Assembly (NCBI GenBank): GCA_037349315.1
Contig: JBAIAC010000027.1
Location: 12,281,501 to 12,345,500, forward strand
Length of the DNA: 64,000 nucleotides
Reading direction: 5' to 3'
From: Chelydra serpentina
Taxonomy: Eukaryota; Chordata; Testudines; Chelydridae
A program made the translations under genes and the position numbers. Shown here in pieces: positions 46,277-56,721 of this stretch. Under the pieces are notes generated by a model, which made no database searches, was not told the origin of the DNA, and was given only the letters and a program-made list of their open reading frames with translations. Each line of letters starts with the position of its first letter. Position 1 is the first letter of the stretch.

Positions 46277-46463
46277 GCAGTGTAGCTATGTTGGCCCCAG
46301 GATATTAGAGAGACAAGGTGGGTGAAGTAATGTCTTTTATTGGACCAACTTCTGTTGGTGAAAGAGACAAGCTTGGACCTGAAGAAGAGCTCCGTGTAGC
46401 TCAAGAGCGTGTCTCTTTCACCAACAGAAGTTGGTCCAATAAAAGTTATTTCCTCACCCACCC
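46277..46463 (-). mobile_element. PLE-type tail forming a long inverted repeat
   Basis: The left arm, 46317-46372, runs ggtgggtgaagtaatgtctt ttattggaccaacttctgtt ggtgaaagagacaagc. The right arm, 46407-46462, is its near-exact reverse complement. The loop is about 34 bases. A copy of the same tail is at 47164-47252 and at 16648-16722. The outer left edge (cagtgtagctatgttggccc caggatatt) resembles the terminal motif of the PLE tail at 12904-13029. Confidence 0.65.
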
Positions 46464-46562
46464 TGGATTTCTGGTATCACCTTGATCCTTTCTTGATACA
46501 CTGGCACTTTATAACGTAATGTATCAGAACGGAACTTGTTTTTGTGCTAGGTGGTTGTTAAT

Positions 46563-46690
46563 AGTCATGTTTATTAGGGTAGTGCCTGAGGGCCAACCAA
46601 GAATGGGACCCCTTGTGATAAGCACTGTACAAATATAGAGTAGTGGATGGTCCCCTGCCCTGAAGCATTTACAATCTAAATAGCCAAGAC
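46563..46690 (-). repeat. MIR/L3-like tail fragment
   Basis: Reads agggtagtgcctgagggcca, gaccccttgtgataagcact gtacaaatatag and tgccctgaagcatttacaat ctaaatagcc. It matches the inverted tail at 62195. Confidence 0.6.
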
Positions 46691-47160
46691 AGATACAGGG
46701 TGGGGGAAGGGGTAGAATGCAAGCAGAGTGAACAATATGATGGCAGCAAATGGCATGTTAGCTTCATGATTTATTGGGGGGGGGGTTGGTTTATTTAGCA
46801 GGGGATCAGCTGAATAGAAGGAAAAGTGAAAGCAGAAGAGGCATTGAAGGGAAGCAGGTGAGGAAGAGGGGAGAAGGGGTAGGTGTGGAGTGAAGAGGCG
46901 GGGAGAGGGTTGGACAGTCACCACAGACCAGAGGTAATCCAGTCAGAACTGTAGAAAATTCTCTGGAATCAGAAGGTCCCTGCTTTGGCTGTATCTGGGC
47001 CAACCCATTGGAATCTCTGGCTGGCTCCTCTTTGCACAAGGACGGCAGTAAGTATTTGTCAGGTATATGTGATGTGGTCTCTTAACCGTGCTTAGGCCCT
47101 GTGAAGTGGGAATAAATATTGGCCTAAATATTTAGTGTGTAATGATTCCTTAATATGGTA
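46691..47160. other. Intergenic DNA without a gene
   Basis: G-rich tract at 46775-46785; purine-rich stretch 46815-46915. The open frames across it are low-complexity artefacts. Confidence 0.45.
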
Positions 47161-47163
47161 GAG

Positions 47164-47252
47164 CCAAGGTGGGTGAGGTAATATCTTTTATTGGTCTAAT
47201 TTCTGTTGGGGAGAGAGAGAGAAGCTTTTGTGCGTACACAGGTTTTTGAGAC
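47164..47252 (-). mobile_element. PLE-type tail fragment
   Basis: ccaaggtgggtgaggtaata tcttttattggtctaatttc tgttggggagagagagagaa gctttt: matches the left arm of the inverted repeat at 46317-46372. Confidence 0.65.
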
Positions 47253-48668
47253 CTGAATGCCTCATACAGAAACTTTGCTAAACATCCTAGTCTATTTGTA
47301 GGTTATTACGTTTTCTACCTTTATGGCACTTGGTGTTCATTGCTAGCATGGAAACAGGATGTTTGTTCTGGAGAGCTGATTTACTCCTGCTGTCCCTTTC
47401 CCACCTGAAGTCAGGAGAATTCTCCTGTTCCCATGAGGGCTGCAATTGGCTTCAGTTTGCTAGAGATGAGCCTGATCTTCCAAATCCAGCAAGGCTAAAC
47501 TGATATTTCTCACCTTGCAGAGATTATTTTTTCATCTTTCCTATATTCTTTGTCTGGGTCTTGTTTTTTTATAGGTGGGTGAGGAAATGTATAATCCTGA
47601 GGGTAGATGATTTGGTTAGCTATATAACATGAACGTGGCTGAAAATTGCATTGGCAATATTTCTTGTCCTCAGCTTTTAATTTGTTCTGTAGCTGTGTTT
47701 GGGCCTGATTTTATGAGATTCCTCTGGGAGGAGCTGAGTGTCCCCAACTCCCATTCAAGTCTTTGAGAGTTGAGTGGACCTTAATGCTTTTAAAAAATAA
47801 AACCAAAAAACAAACACAAAACCCGCACCTAATCAACACACTCCATTCAACTCTCCACCCTGCCCGTGTCTGTGTCAGTTAGCATGTGGCCAGCGAAGAA
47901 CCTCACTGCTCTGCAATGTTCTCTATTCGAGGGCAGGAAGATACATGACAGTTCTAGAAAAACCTGCATTCTAGTAAATGGGCTTCTGGATTAACATTCC
48001 TTCAGGGTAGCTAGTTAAAAAGGCAGGATCCCTTACATGAGTCCTCTCTAATCTTCTACACAATTCTAGAATGACAGACTAGGTCTCTTTTCTGTTATCA
48101 GTTTTAGGGTTTCAGAATTATTTTAAAAATAAGAAATAGATACCACCAGCCATATCTATAAAATATGGAAAAAACTGCAGGGACCTTATTTGATTGAAAC
48201 ACTTCGGTTTAGTATGGGTGCAGATCTAGAGAATTCCATGTTTATTTCATTCCTCAAATCATGTTTATGATTAACATGATTCAAATCAAGAAATGGCAAT
48301 ATTTACAAATTGACTGATTGCTTTCAAATAAACCACACCATAACATACATTTCATAATTCTTCCCGTTGACAGATGCGTTCTCAAGTTACATTTGATCAT
48401 TGTACGGGCAAAGCTGCCTTTATGAACATGATTTGCTTATTTTTATTTTAAATTGCTGCTTGAAAGTCGTAGAGTTGCTAAAGAGAAACTTTGCTTTGCA
48501 GTTCTCATTATATGCAAATGTCAGGTGGACATTGTGGTCTTCCTTTTATTTCCTGTTTTCATTCCCTTGTACCAGAAAGAGAGCTCTGGGGAAATGATGT
48601 GGATTTTAGCCCATCTCTATGCACAGAGGGTATGTAGAAAACAGTGCAGAATGAGAGCAAGAGATCTC
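47253..48668. other. Intergenic DNA without a gene
   Basis: A short phrase at 47700-47790 ('ggcctgattttatgagattc', 'cccaactcccattcaagtct') belongs to the small palindromic repeat group. The rest is AT-rich unique DNA. Confidence 0.45.
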
Positions 48669-48770
48669 AGGATAGTCAGTAGTCCAGCTGTAAGGGCACT
48701 TACTTGGAAAATTGGAGACCTGGGTTCAAATTCCTGATCAGACCTGATTCAGAATGGAGGTGGGCGCTGT
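48669..48770 (+). repeat. tRNA-derived SINE head
   Basis: cagtagtccagctgtaaggg cacttacttggaaaattgga gacctgggttcaaattcctg atcagacctgattcagaatg g. It has an A-box-like start and a B-box-like ggttcaaattcc. It is diverged and has no usable cloverleaf. Confidence 0.5.
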
Positions 48771-50484
48771 TTGCTTTAATACTATATATCTGGCTCTTCT
48801 CTGCTCGTGGCGCCGGGTGCCCAAACTGCCCATCCTCCCTTTTCCCTAATGCAGCCAGCACAATGGGCACACTGGCACAGGCAGATGACCTAGTCCATAT
48901 GATGGCAAAAGGGCCGGGAGGCTGTGTTGCTGAAGGATCTGAAATTTCCCCTACTGTCTCCCTTACATGGTACCTACCATGCAGAGGAGACAGTGCTCTG
49001 AAAATCCTCTGTATTGGACAGAATGGACAAAAGGCATGTAGATCCTTGGCCCAGTTTTTATTTTAATGGTTAACATTCAACTTTTCTGCTGTAAACTATT
49101 GTGTGTGGAGGCTAAATCTGAATTCCCAGCTAGGTCGCTGTCAAATCTTATCTACAAATGGGAGGGTATTCAAAAGCACACTTGTTGTTTGAGTGTGTTG
49201 GGCTGATTTACGTAATAATAGACAGAGCTGTCATTTCCAACACCGCATACTGACAATACCTTTCCTTGCGCTGGGACTGGTGTATTTTGCATGCACAACA
49301 CTACAAAGTGGCTAATAAATAAAAATCCGCTTCAGAATTATCATGTAGGAGTGACACCACTTTGCATATTTCAACCCAGGGCCAGGGACCATGGGGAATT
49401 CTAATGTGATTCAATCTCACCCAATAGGCTGCAGTGTGAATGATACAATACATCATCCACATATCGTAGAAATCAACTCTATAGATTAATTGTACAAAAA
49501 ATAAATCTCAGTGGCGTTTCCATACAGAGGACTAGGTAATGAATCCAAGAGGATTGCTGTGGATCAGAAAATTAGTATGTTAATAATAAAATATTGTTCT
49601 TTGGTAGCAGGCTTATGGCATTATAACTAAAGCCACTCTGGTACAGTATTTAGTCTTGTTTAGATAGACCCGCAATAGCCTAATCCCTTGTTCACCTCCC
49701 ATTTCAGCTGCTAAAATCTGCTCGGAACAGAACATTTCATCTCCTTTAAGCAAATAAGCTACCCGAGACATTAAATGCCTTTGAGAAACAGTAGTGAGAA
49801 AATACAGCCACATAAAACCAAATTCATTTCCAGCTACTCCAGCTGGAAAACTGCTCTGAGGAAATAAGAAGGGGAAAAAAAAAAAAGAAGCTCCTGTAGT
49901 TTTGTGTTTCCAGCAAATTTTACTTTTCTAAATAAGATTCTAGAGTCCCCAAAAGCCCTCCCTGCTTTGGGCATGCTCCCAGCATGATGTTAGAACATTG
50001 AGCCAATGGTGGGATGTTCACTATCGGATGCCCTGGAGGTAATTTGATGACCGAGTTCCACTGTTAGCCTGTATAGTAGGTAATAGAACAGTACGCAGTC
50101 TAAAGTAATCCATCTGCACACCATAAATTGGTAACTCAGTGCGGTCAAAGGTAGTGAGGTAGGTAATTACAGTGAGTGTCTGTTACTGTGACAGGCTTCT
50201 TTGCTGGGTAATGCAGCTAGAGCATATGCACTCATATCACTGTAGTGTCCTGCATACTGTCACTGCTCTATAAGAATGTGTAATTTAATTCCTTTTTGTT
50301 TTCTGAATGGTCTCTGCTTGCCTCTCAGGAGACTCACGGATTTCCGCCCAGTTTCCTCACCCTTAAAGACCTTGGTGAACTTACTCCCACCAGCAGAGCC
50401 ATCTTTAATAGTGTGCTTGTCACATAGGGGTATTTGATACTAACTTGGAGGGAAGCACATTTGCCTGCTGAATCTTTCTTAGAT
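48771..50484. other. Intergenic DNA; possible conserved noncoding block
   Basis: No exon. About 49190-49520 is repeat-free and AT-rich (gggctgatttacgtaataat, ttgcatgcacaacactacaa), with the look of constrained DNA; inference. An A run lies at 49874-49886. Confidence 0.35.
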
Positions 50485-50610
50485 TGTAAAGTCTGTGGGG
50501 ACAGGAATCCTCTTTTTTTGTGTTTGGACGGCACCTGGCACCATGGAGTCTTGATCCCTGATTTGGGCTCTTAGGCTCTACCACAGCACGACTAATACAT
50601 AATAATGGTG
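50485..50610 (+). repeat. MIR/L3-like tail fragment
   Basis: attgtaaagtctgtggggac, aggaatcc, tttggacggcacctggcacc atggagtcttgatccctgat ttgggctcttaggctctacc. Same tail family as 45885, 51530 and 55793. Confidence 0.65.
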
Positions 50611-51054
50611 AATCAGAATATCTCGGTATCATTTGTTATGAGCATTACTTCCTGTGGCTTGATGGCTTTTCTTAAAGAGACCTCTCACCCAGCTGGGTGT
50701 TTCCTAGATTCTAAGAACTGGTGAAACCACAGTGCATGGTGGTGGTCTGGCCATACTCCTTAAGGTCCCAATATTGTGAGCGGCTGAGCACCCTCAAAGT
50801 CTCCCACTAATTTTTGTGGGCGCTGAGGCCCCTTTATTGTACTGGATTAAAACCTTGCCTGAAATTGTTGTTTGATTTATTCAGGAGTACGCATATTGGT
50901 GGTCACTTTTGTTGGTGTGTCGCATTCATTTCAAAAATGAAATACAATTCAGAGTGGTCTGTTGCTGAACTTGCTGTAATCTCCGAAGGCTCCATGATGC
51001 CTCTCTAGCAGATGTGGCTATGGCTGTTGAGACTTTTCCCTTGTATATTTACAC
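50611..51054. other. Intergenic DNA without a gene
   Basis: Short phrase 'ggtcccaatattgtgagcggctgagcaccc' at 50763-50795 belongs to the small palindromic repeat group; otherwise unique. Confidence 0.4.
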
Positions 51055-51398
51055 TGAGGTGCCGGGGCTCTGACCTGCCGGCGAGTGCTGGGGAGTGGTT
51101 CCCCCCTGCCACCGAAGCCTGGGAGCCAGGGGAGCACAGCAGGCTGGGTCTGGGTCACTCCACTTCCCACAGGAAGTGGTCAGCCCCCCACCCTGAGCCC
51201 TGGCAGGACTGAAGCCTCGAAACCCCCTTCCCTGCTGGGCAGAAGACCCTAGCCCCACTGCAGGGAAGAAGCTCCGAGCTCCCCACTCCCAGTCTGGTAG
51301 CAGGAGAATGGTGGTGGGGGCATGAGGGGCTCCGTGAGGCACACTTCAAGTGTAAAAGAGCTGCATGCGGCCCACCAGCCACGGTTTGGCCACCCCTG
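51055..51398 (-). mobile_element. hAT-type element remnant (one end)
   Basis: The right edge, read inverted, is CAGGGGTGGCCAAACCGTGG, which is the same terminus as the intact hAT at 30122-30530. Next to it is 'ctgcatgcggcccaccagcc', comparable with 'agccgcatgtggctccggag' of the intact copy. The interior is GC-rich. The left end is lost, so the left limit is approximate. Confidence 0.65.
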
Positions 51399-51524
51399 GT
51401 TTAATATATCAAAAACGAGAGGGGGCTGCCTATCTGGCTTCTTTCACCAGCAGTAAATGTAATTAGAAATATTGTGTTAATTTCCCAAAGGGATGAAATA
51501 TAATGTTACCTTCTGATTGATACC

Positions 51525-51640
51525 TAGACTGTAAGTTCTCTGGGGCAGGGAGCGTTGTCTTTATTTTTCTGAACGGCACCTGCCACCATGAGGCCTGTAA
51601 TTGGGTTTCCTACGTGCTGCTATAATACAAATAACAAAGG
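51525..51640 (+). repeat. MIR/L3-like tail fragment
   Basis: gactgtaagttctctggggc agggagcgttgtctttattt ttctgaacggcacctgccac catgaggcctgtaattggg and ctataatacaaataa. Same tail family as at 50485. Confidence 0.65.
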
Positions 51641-52732
51641 TAGGCACTGCCTGGGAACTTAAGAACTAGAAGTCACACGAAAGCAGCACATGCATCATGA
51701 CTTGCCCTTTCTTTCATGCCTGACTTTTAGAATGTGCCGGAGGGTCTCACTCCCACGCCACATTGTTTATGGAAGACAGAGTAATACTTAAAAGCAAATG
51801 GAAGCACATAAAGGCCACACGCAGCTTCAGGCTCCCCAAATGGAGCATTTTTATCCTAGAAAGTCATGAAAAATGTCCTTTGGCTATAATCCCAATTTAT
51901 ATCATAGCAGAAAATGCCCAAAAAGTGGCGGTAACCTTTCCATTTGGTCACGTAATGTATGGTATGAAGATATCAAGCTAAAATCAAGAGAGTTATTTAC
52001 TATCTGTTAGACACCATACATCACCCAAAGGAATAAGCCTGGAAAATCAGGGTATTCATTCGCATGCATTTTTGGCTTCTTTTAAAATGGCAGGTGCAAA
52101 GGTTTATTGCTTAAATTCTCTTTAAAAAAATTGCACGCAAAACAAGGCCAATTCCATTGCAATCTGTTTTATGTCAGAGAAGGATTCATCTCGAGAATGA
52201 GCTGCACAAGTGGATTAAGTATGCGGACGCGGTTCTCATTTAACGCTAAGCTGTTATTTAATGGAGACAGAGCACAGCTTAATTTTGTTGCTCAGTCCAG
52301 GCTCCTTTGCACGCTCCTCACAGCGCAGTAGCAAGGCCAATATGTGCGTTCCAAAGAGCTGTGAGCCTGGCTGTGCCCTGTGGTTGAGATAGGAAGAACG
52401 TGTGCTTTGAGTTTTGTAAGGAATGATCTCTCTTTAAGACCAAGGAGGGAGTCTGGCACGGCACCCTTTGCCCAATCAGATTGCATTGAGCTGGCAAACG
52501 GCGGCAGACTCCTTGTCCCTGCTGTCAAGGCTTACACTGTAACAGCTACTTACAGGTGGTACCCTCACTTGCCCATTTAAACGCCAGATAATTACAGCTG
52601 GAAGTGGCTAGTTCTAAAAGGATCTCTTTGTAGCTCAATGGTAAATTCTGTAGGAAATTTGATGATGGTGTTTGGTCTTCGGTGTGTGCAAACAGCTCCA
52701 CCAATTTGAAACTGTGAATGTGTCTATTATTT
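51641..52732. other. Intergenic DNA; possible conserved noncoding block
   Basis: About 52000-52330 is repeat-free with balanced composition (ttcgcatgcatttttggctt, agtggattaagtatgcggac). It could be constrained; inference only. No exon. Confidence 0.35.
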
Positions 52733-52893
52733 GTAGTGCCTACAGGCCCCAGGCAAGATTGGGGCCCCATTGTCCTAGGTGCTGTGCAAAGACATAGTCC
52801 CCCAAAACCATACATTCTTGATGAGATTGAGACAGTAAGTAAGCGATGTTATCCCCACGTAATAAATGAGGAACTGAGCCACAGAGAGATTAA
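52733..52893 (-). repeat. MIR-like SINE, part 1 (split by a MITE)
   Basis: Reads gtagtgcctacaggccccag gcaagattggggccccattg tcctaggtgctgtgcaaaga, tgttatccccacgtaataaa, tgaggaactgagccacagag agattaa. It breaks at TAA and resumes at 53056 with acgtaacttgcctgcggtca. Confidence 0.7.
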
Positions 52894-53055
52894 GGGTAAA
52901 ATTTTCAAAAGCACCCAAGTTCCATTTTCAAAAGGAACTTCAGAGCCTAAGTCTAATGGAAAGTCAACGGAATGTAGGCTCCTAAGTGCCTAGGTCAATT
53001 TTGAAAAAAGGACTTAGGCTCCTCAGTCACTTAGGTGCTGTTGAAAATATTACCC
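52894..53055. mobile_element. Palindromic MITE (162 bp) inserted in a MIR-like SINE
   Basis: Ends are AGGGTAAAATTTTCAAAAGC-type on the left and, inverted, GGGTAATATTTTCAACAGCAC on the right. It lies between TAA (52891-52893) and TAC (53056-53058, read as a mutated TAA). The two halves are inverted copies of a 'cctaagtgc…tttgaaaa' motif. A related copy is at 14826-14973. Confidence 0.75.
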
Positions 53056-53165
53056 TACGTAACTTGCCTGCGGTCACCCTGGAAGTGTGTGTTGCAGAGC
53101 TGGGAATTACCCCGATCTACTGCGTTCAAGTCTGATGCTTTTACCACAAGACCATCCTACCTCCT
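53056..53165 (-). repeat. MIR-like SINE, part 2
   Basis: Continues the core and head: aacttgcctgcggtcaccct, ggaagtg, gcagagctgggaattacccc, gatgcttttaccacaagacc atcctacc. Confidence 0.7.
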
Positions 53166-54811
53166 TAAACCATCTTTCTGCTTTAAGCTGATAATAGGTT
53201 CACAGCTAACACCTCTGTTTCTTAAGCCTTGCTAATAGCAAGGGGCTGGTTTAATCACTGTGCCTCATCTACAGTAATGTAAACTCATTTAAATCAATGG
53301 TACTCAATTGCAAGAGACAGCCCTTAATACTAGAGCTTATTACACACATCCCTATCCTCTCTAGGGGCATTGTTTATGTCCTTGTAATGACAAGCACAAT
53401 CCTACAGGTCACCCGTAGGTATAACCAGTGTACATACAGTGCCAGTTTAAGAGAAGAGGAAAAGTATAGAGATGCAGCAGCTGGTTTTACAAACTGCATG
53501 GCCATCCACGTCGGAGTCTGGGGGATCTCAGAAGCCTTAGAGCTTGATTCTAATATCAACTTATTCTGATGTAAATCAGGAATAACTGCACATATAAACC
53601 ATCACACTGGTGTAAAACTGTTGTGAGAGCAGAATCCGGCTGCATCTTCCTTGACAAACTTCAGGCCCGTAATTCATCATTAGTCCAGCTCCATCATTGG
53701 TGGGAAGTGTAGTGTAGACAGGGCTCCAGAGCTTTTTTTAACTGCTGTGTCCTCATTGGAGTTACTCCTGAGTTATTCTGGTGTAAATGGAGGCATAATA
53801 CAGCTCTAGGGACTCTGACATCCTCTAATCTCAGGGTTTGTGTAGAGACACTCCAAGTAGGGTTAATGTTGTAAAAGTCTGTCACCTTTCACCACTGCTC
53901 CCACCAGTGGAGGCACGCAGCTTGCAAATGATGAGTCCAGTTTGTTCGAGGTGTAGTCACGGCCTTCAAGACCAGTGACAGAACCGAAGTTACCCCCTGC
54001 AAGGCTGCCGGAATGAATGTGAACACCGCCTGTTTCCATTTAGCAAGGTTTCCTTTAAAAACCTCCTTTTGCTCTAATTGAAGCCAAAACTTCCTATTGT
54101 CTTCAGTGGGAGCAGGAGCAGGCTTTCAGTTACTAGCTCTATAAATTCAGACACTTGTTCTAGTTAGTGCGCCAAGCCCAGACATTCCATCATCAGTAGT
54201 TATTGCTTTTCCTAGATACCACTGGATCAAGAGCCAAGCCAATATGCCTACCTCAAATCTCCTCTAATGCTTTTTTAACTGGAAGCCAGATTTACTGTTT
54301 CTTGCAAAGACTGAGACAGGAGTTGTTTGTGTAGGATCTTTGCTGTTTACCTGTTCATGACATTACAGTTAAGCGTCTGTCAGTGTTTTTGTGATAAATC
54401 CCTGTGCTTGCCGTTTTATGGCTTGGCTGAAAACGTTTGCTGTGGGCTCAGAATTGTCTTGCCAGGTCTCAGCTTGTGGGAATGGCCTCTCTGCAAAAGT
54501 AGAAGTTGGCATTTTAGATGTTACTTAAAAAAAAATGTTTGTTTGCAACCCCTAGTGAAAAACACAAACAAAAAAGCCTTTCATTTGCCAGAATAAGGCA
54601 ATTTGTAAGCAGTTATGGCCTGCTCTTCAGAGATGCTGAGTACCCATAACGCTAATTGGCTTTACTGGGAGCTGGCTTTACTGGGAGCTCACTAGCCCAT
54701 AATAAGATCAGGTGGATAGGGCCTGCTTCTGATCCCATTGTTTTCAAGGGGAGCAAGATCAGGCAAAAACTCCATTTAAAAAAAATGAAAATAGCTATGT
54801 GATAAATAAAG
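53166..54811. other. Intergenic DNA without a gene
   Basis: 53265-53320 and 53575-53640 carry short palindromic phrases ('aaactcatttaaatcaatgg', 'gatgtaaatcaggaataact'). 53700-53850 may be a decayed MITE, with 'gtagtgtagacagggctcca' at one end and 'gggtttgtgtagagacactc' at the other. No exon. Confidence 0.4.
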
Positions 54812-55690
54812 TGGGGGGGATAGCTCCCTTTGATGGACACCCAGCCGGCCAGTCAGCTGTAAAATTCCTCTTGGTAGCTGTTCTTTACTTGCTTTACCTG
54901 TAAAGGGTTAAAAAGTCCTCCAGGTAAAGAAAAAAAAGTGGGCACCTGACTAAAAGAGCCAATGGGAAGGCTAGAACTTTTTAAAATGGGGAAAGAAACT
55001 TTCCCTTTGTCTGTTCTCTCTGGGCTGCAGGGACATGAAGCAGCCATGCTATAAGCAGGAATGCTGTGTAAGGTTTGAACCATGTATGAAAAAGTATCTT
55101 CCACACCTAGAGAAAATAATTTGGATAGGGAATGTTTAGTTAGGCGCGATCAGGTTTATTTCTTATTTTGGCTTGTGGATCTCCTCTGTGCTAACCCCAG
55201 ATGCTTTTGTTTTGCTTGTAAATTTTAAGCTGAACCTCAAGAGAGCTATCTTGATGCTTAATTTTTGTAATTGTTTCTTTTAACTAGCAAAAAGCCTAAA
55301 TTCCAGATGTATTTTTTATCTTTGTTTTTAATAAAATTTACCTTTTTAAAGAACAGGATTGGATTTTTGGTGTCCTAAGAGGTCTGTGCATGTTGTTTGA
55401 TTAGCTGGTAGCCACAGCTGATTTCCTCTGTTTTCTTTCTCAGCTCTTCCCTGGAGTGGGGGTGAAAGGGCTTGAGAGTGCCACACAGGGAGGAATTCCC
55501 AAGTGCTCCTTCCTGGGTTCAAAGGGGTTTTATTGCATTTGGGTGGTGGCAGCGTTTACCAAGCCAAGGTCAGAGAAAAGCTGTAACCTCGGGAGTGTAA
55601 TACAAGCGTGGAGTGGCAAGTATTAATTTTTAAAATCCTTACGGGCCCCCACCTTCTGCACTCGAAGTGACAGAGTGGGGATTCATCCTT
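54812..55690 (+). mobile_element. LTR of an endogenous retrovirus-like element (about 880 bp)
   Basis: Opens tggggggatagctccctttg. CCAAT lies at 54959-54963, a TTTAAAA TATA-like box at about 54979-54985, and AATAAA at 55330-55335. In that order these fit U3, R and U5 on the + strand. It ends around gaagtgacagagtggggatt catccttga. The wording is one I recognise from turtle LTRs. No internal viral genes follow. The target duplication could not be fixed, so the limits are approximate. Confidence 0.6.
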
Positions 55691-55792
55691 GACTAGCTAA
55701 TATAGGACCCGGTCCCATAAGTCTTCCTTAAAGGCTTGTTCACTTCAGTGGGGCTACTTATATGAGAGGAGAGTAAAGATTGCAGGGTCCAG

Positions 55793-55903
55793 GATTGTAA
55801 GCTCTCGAGGCAGAGAGTATCTTTTTGTTTTGTGTTTGTACAGCGCCTCGCACAGTGGAGCCCTGGTGTATAACTAGGGCTGCTAGGCACTACAGTAACA
55901 CCA
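55793..55903 (+). repeat. MIR/L3-like tail fragment
   Basis: gattgtaagctctcgaggca, gagagtatctttttgttttg tgtttgtacagcgcctcgca cagtggagccctggtgtata and actacagtaacaccaat. Abuts the CR1 end that follows. Confidence 0.65.
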
Positions 55904-56575
55904 ATCATAGCATCATAGGACCGGAAGAGACCCAAAAGGTCATCTAGTCCAGTCCCCTGCACTCAAGGCAGGACTAAGTATTATCTAGACCATCCCTGAC
56001 AGGTGTTTGTCCAACCTGCTCTTAAAAATCCCCAATGATGGAGATTCCACAACCTCCCTGGGCAATTTATTCCAGTGCTTAACCACTGTGACAGCTAGGA
56101 AGTTTTTCCTAATGTCCAGCCTAAACCGTCCTTGCTGAAATTTAAACCTGTTGCTTCTTGTCCTATCCTCAGAGGTTAGAGAACATTTTTTCTCCCTCCT
56201 CTTTGTAACAATCTTTTCTGTACTTGAAGACTGTTGTCATGTCCCCCATCCACCCGCAGTCTTCTCGTTTCCAGACTAAACAAACCCAATTTTTTCATCT
56301 TCCCTCATAGGTCATGTTTTCTAGACCTTTAATCATTTTTGTTGCTCTTCTGAGTCGGGACTTTCTCCAATTTGTCCACATCTTTCCTGAAATGTGGCAC
56401 CAGGAACTAGACACAATACTCTAGTTGAGGCCTAATCAGTGTGGAGTAGAGCAGAAGAATTACTTCTCGTGTTTTGCTTACAATATTTCTGCTAATACAT
56501 CCCAGAATGATGTTTGCTTGTTTTGCAACAGTGTTACACTGTTGACTCATATTTAGCTTGTGTAGGCTACCCTTG
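55904..56575 (-). mobile_element. CR1 LINE 3' fragment (about 670 bp)
   Basis: Read inverted, it ends with the CR1 terminus (…gtcctatgatgctatgatt). From left to right on + it runs atcatagcatcataggaccg, aaaggtcatctagtccagtc, gacaggtgtttgtccaacct gctcttaaaaatccccaatg atggagattccacaacctcc, and on through taatgtccagcctaaaccgt to cagaatgatgtttgcttgtt. This is a well-known CR1 3' region. 5'-truncated, with no intact reverse transcriptase. Confidence 0.85.
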
Positions 56576-56721
56576 CAACTTTGTTCTTTACATTTTCCTT
56601 AGAATTTCAAGAACACCCCTGAATAGGAGAATATGCCTAGTGGTCTGATTCATTTATTTCTTGAGGGGTTCTGAGAGTCTGCACGTCCATTGGGTGCAAT
56701 CTGGCAATCAGTCCATGAATA

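Noticed and set aside
48704..49066. 120-codon open frame on +
   Set aside because: Begins inside a SINE head; composition and lack of motifs point to chance.
51049..51382. CpG-richer, GC-rich patch as a CpG island promoter
   Set aside because: The G+C is explained by the hAT remnant; CpG count is low and no first exon follows.
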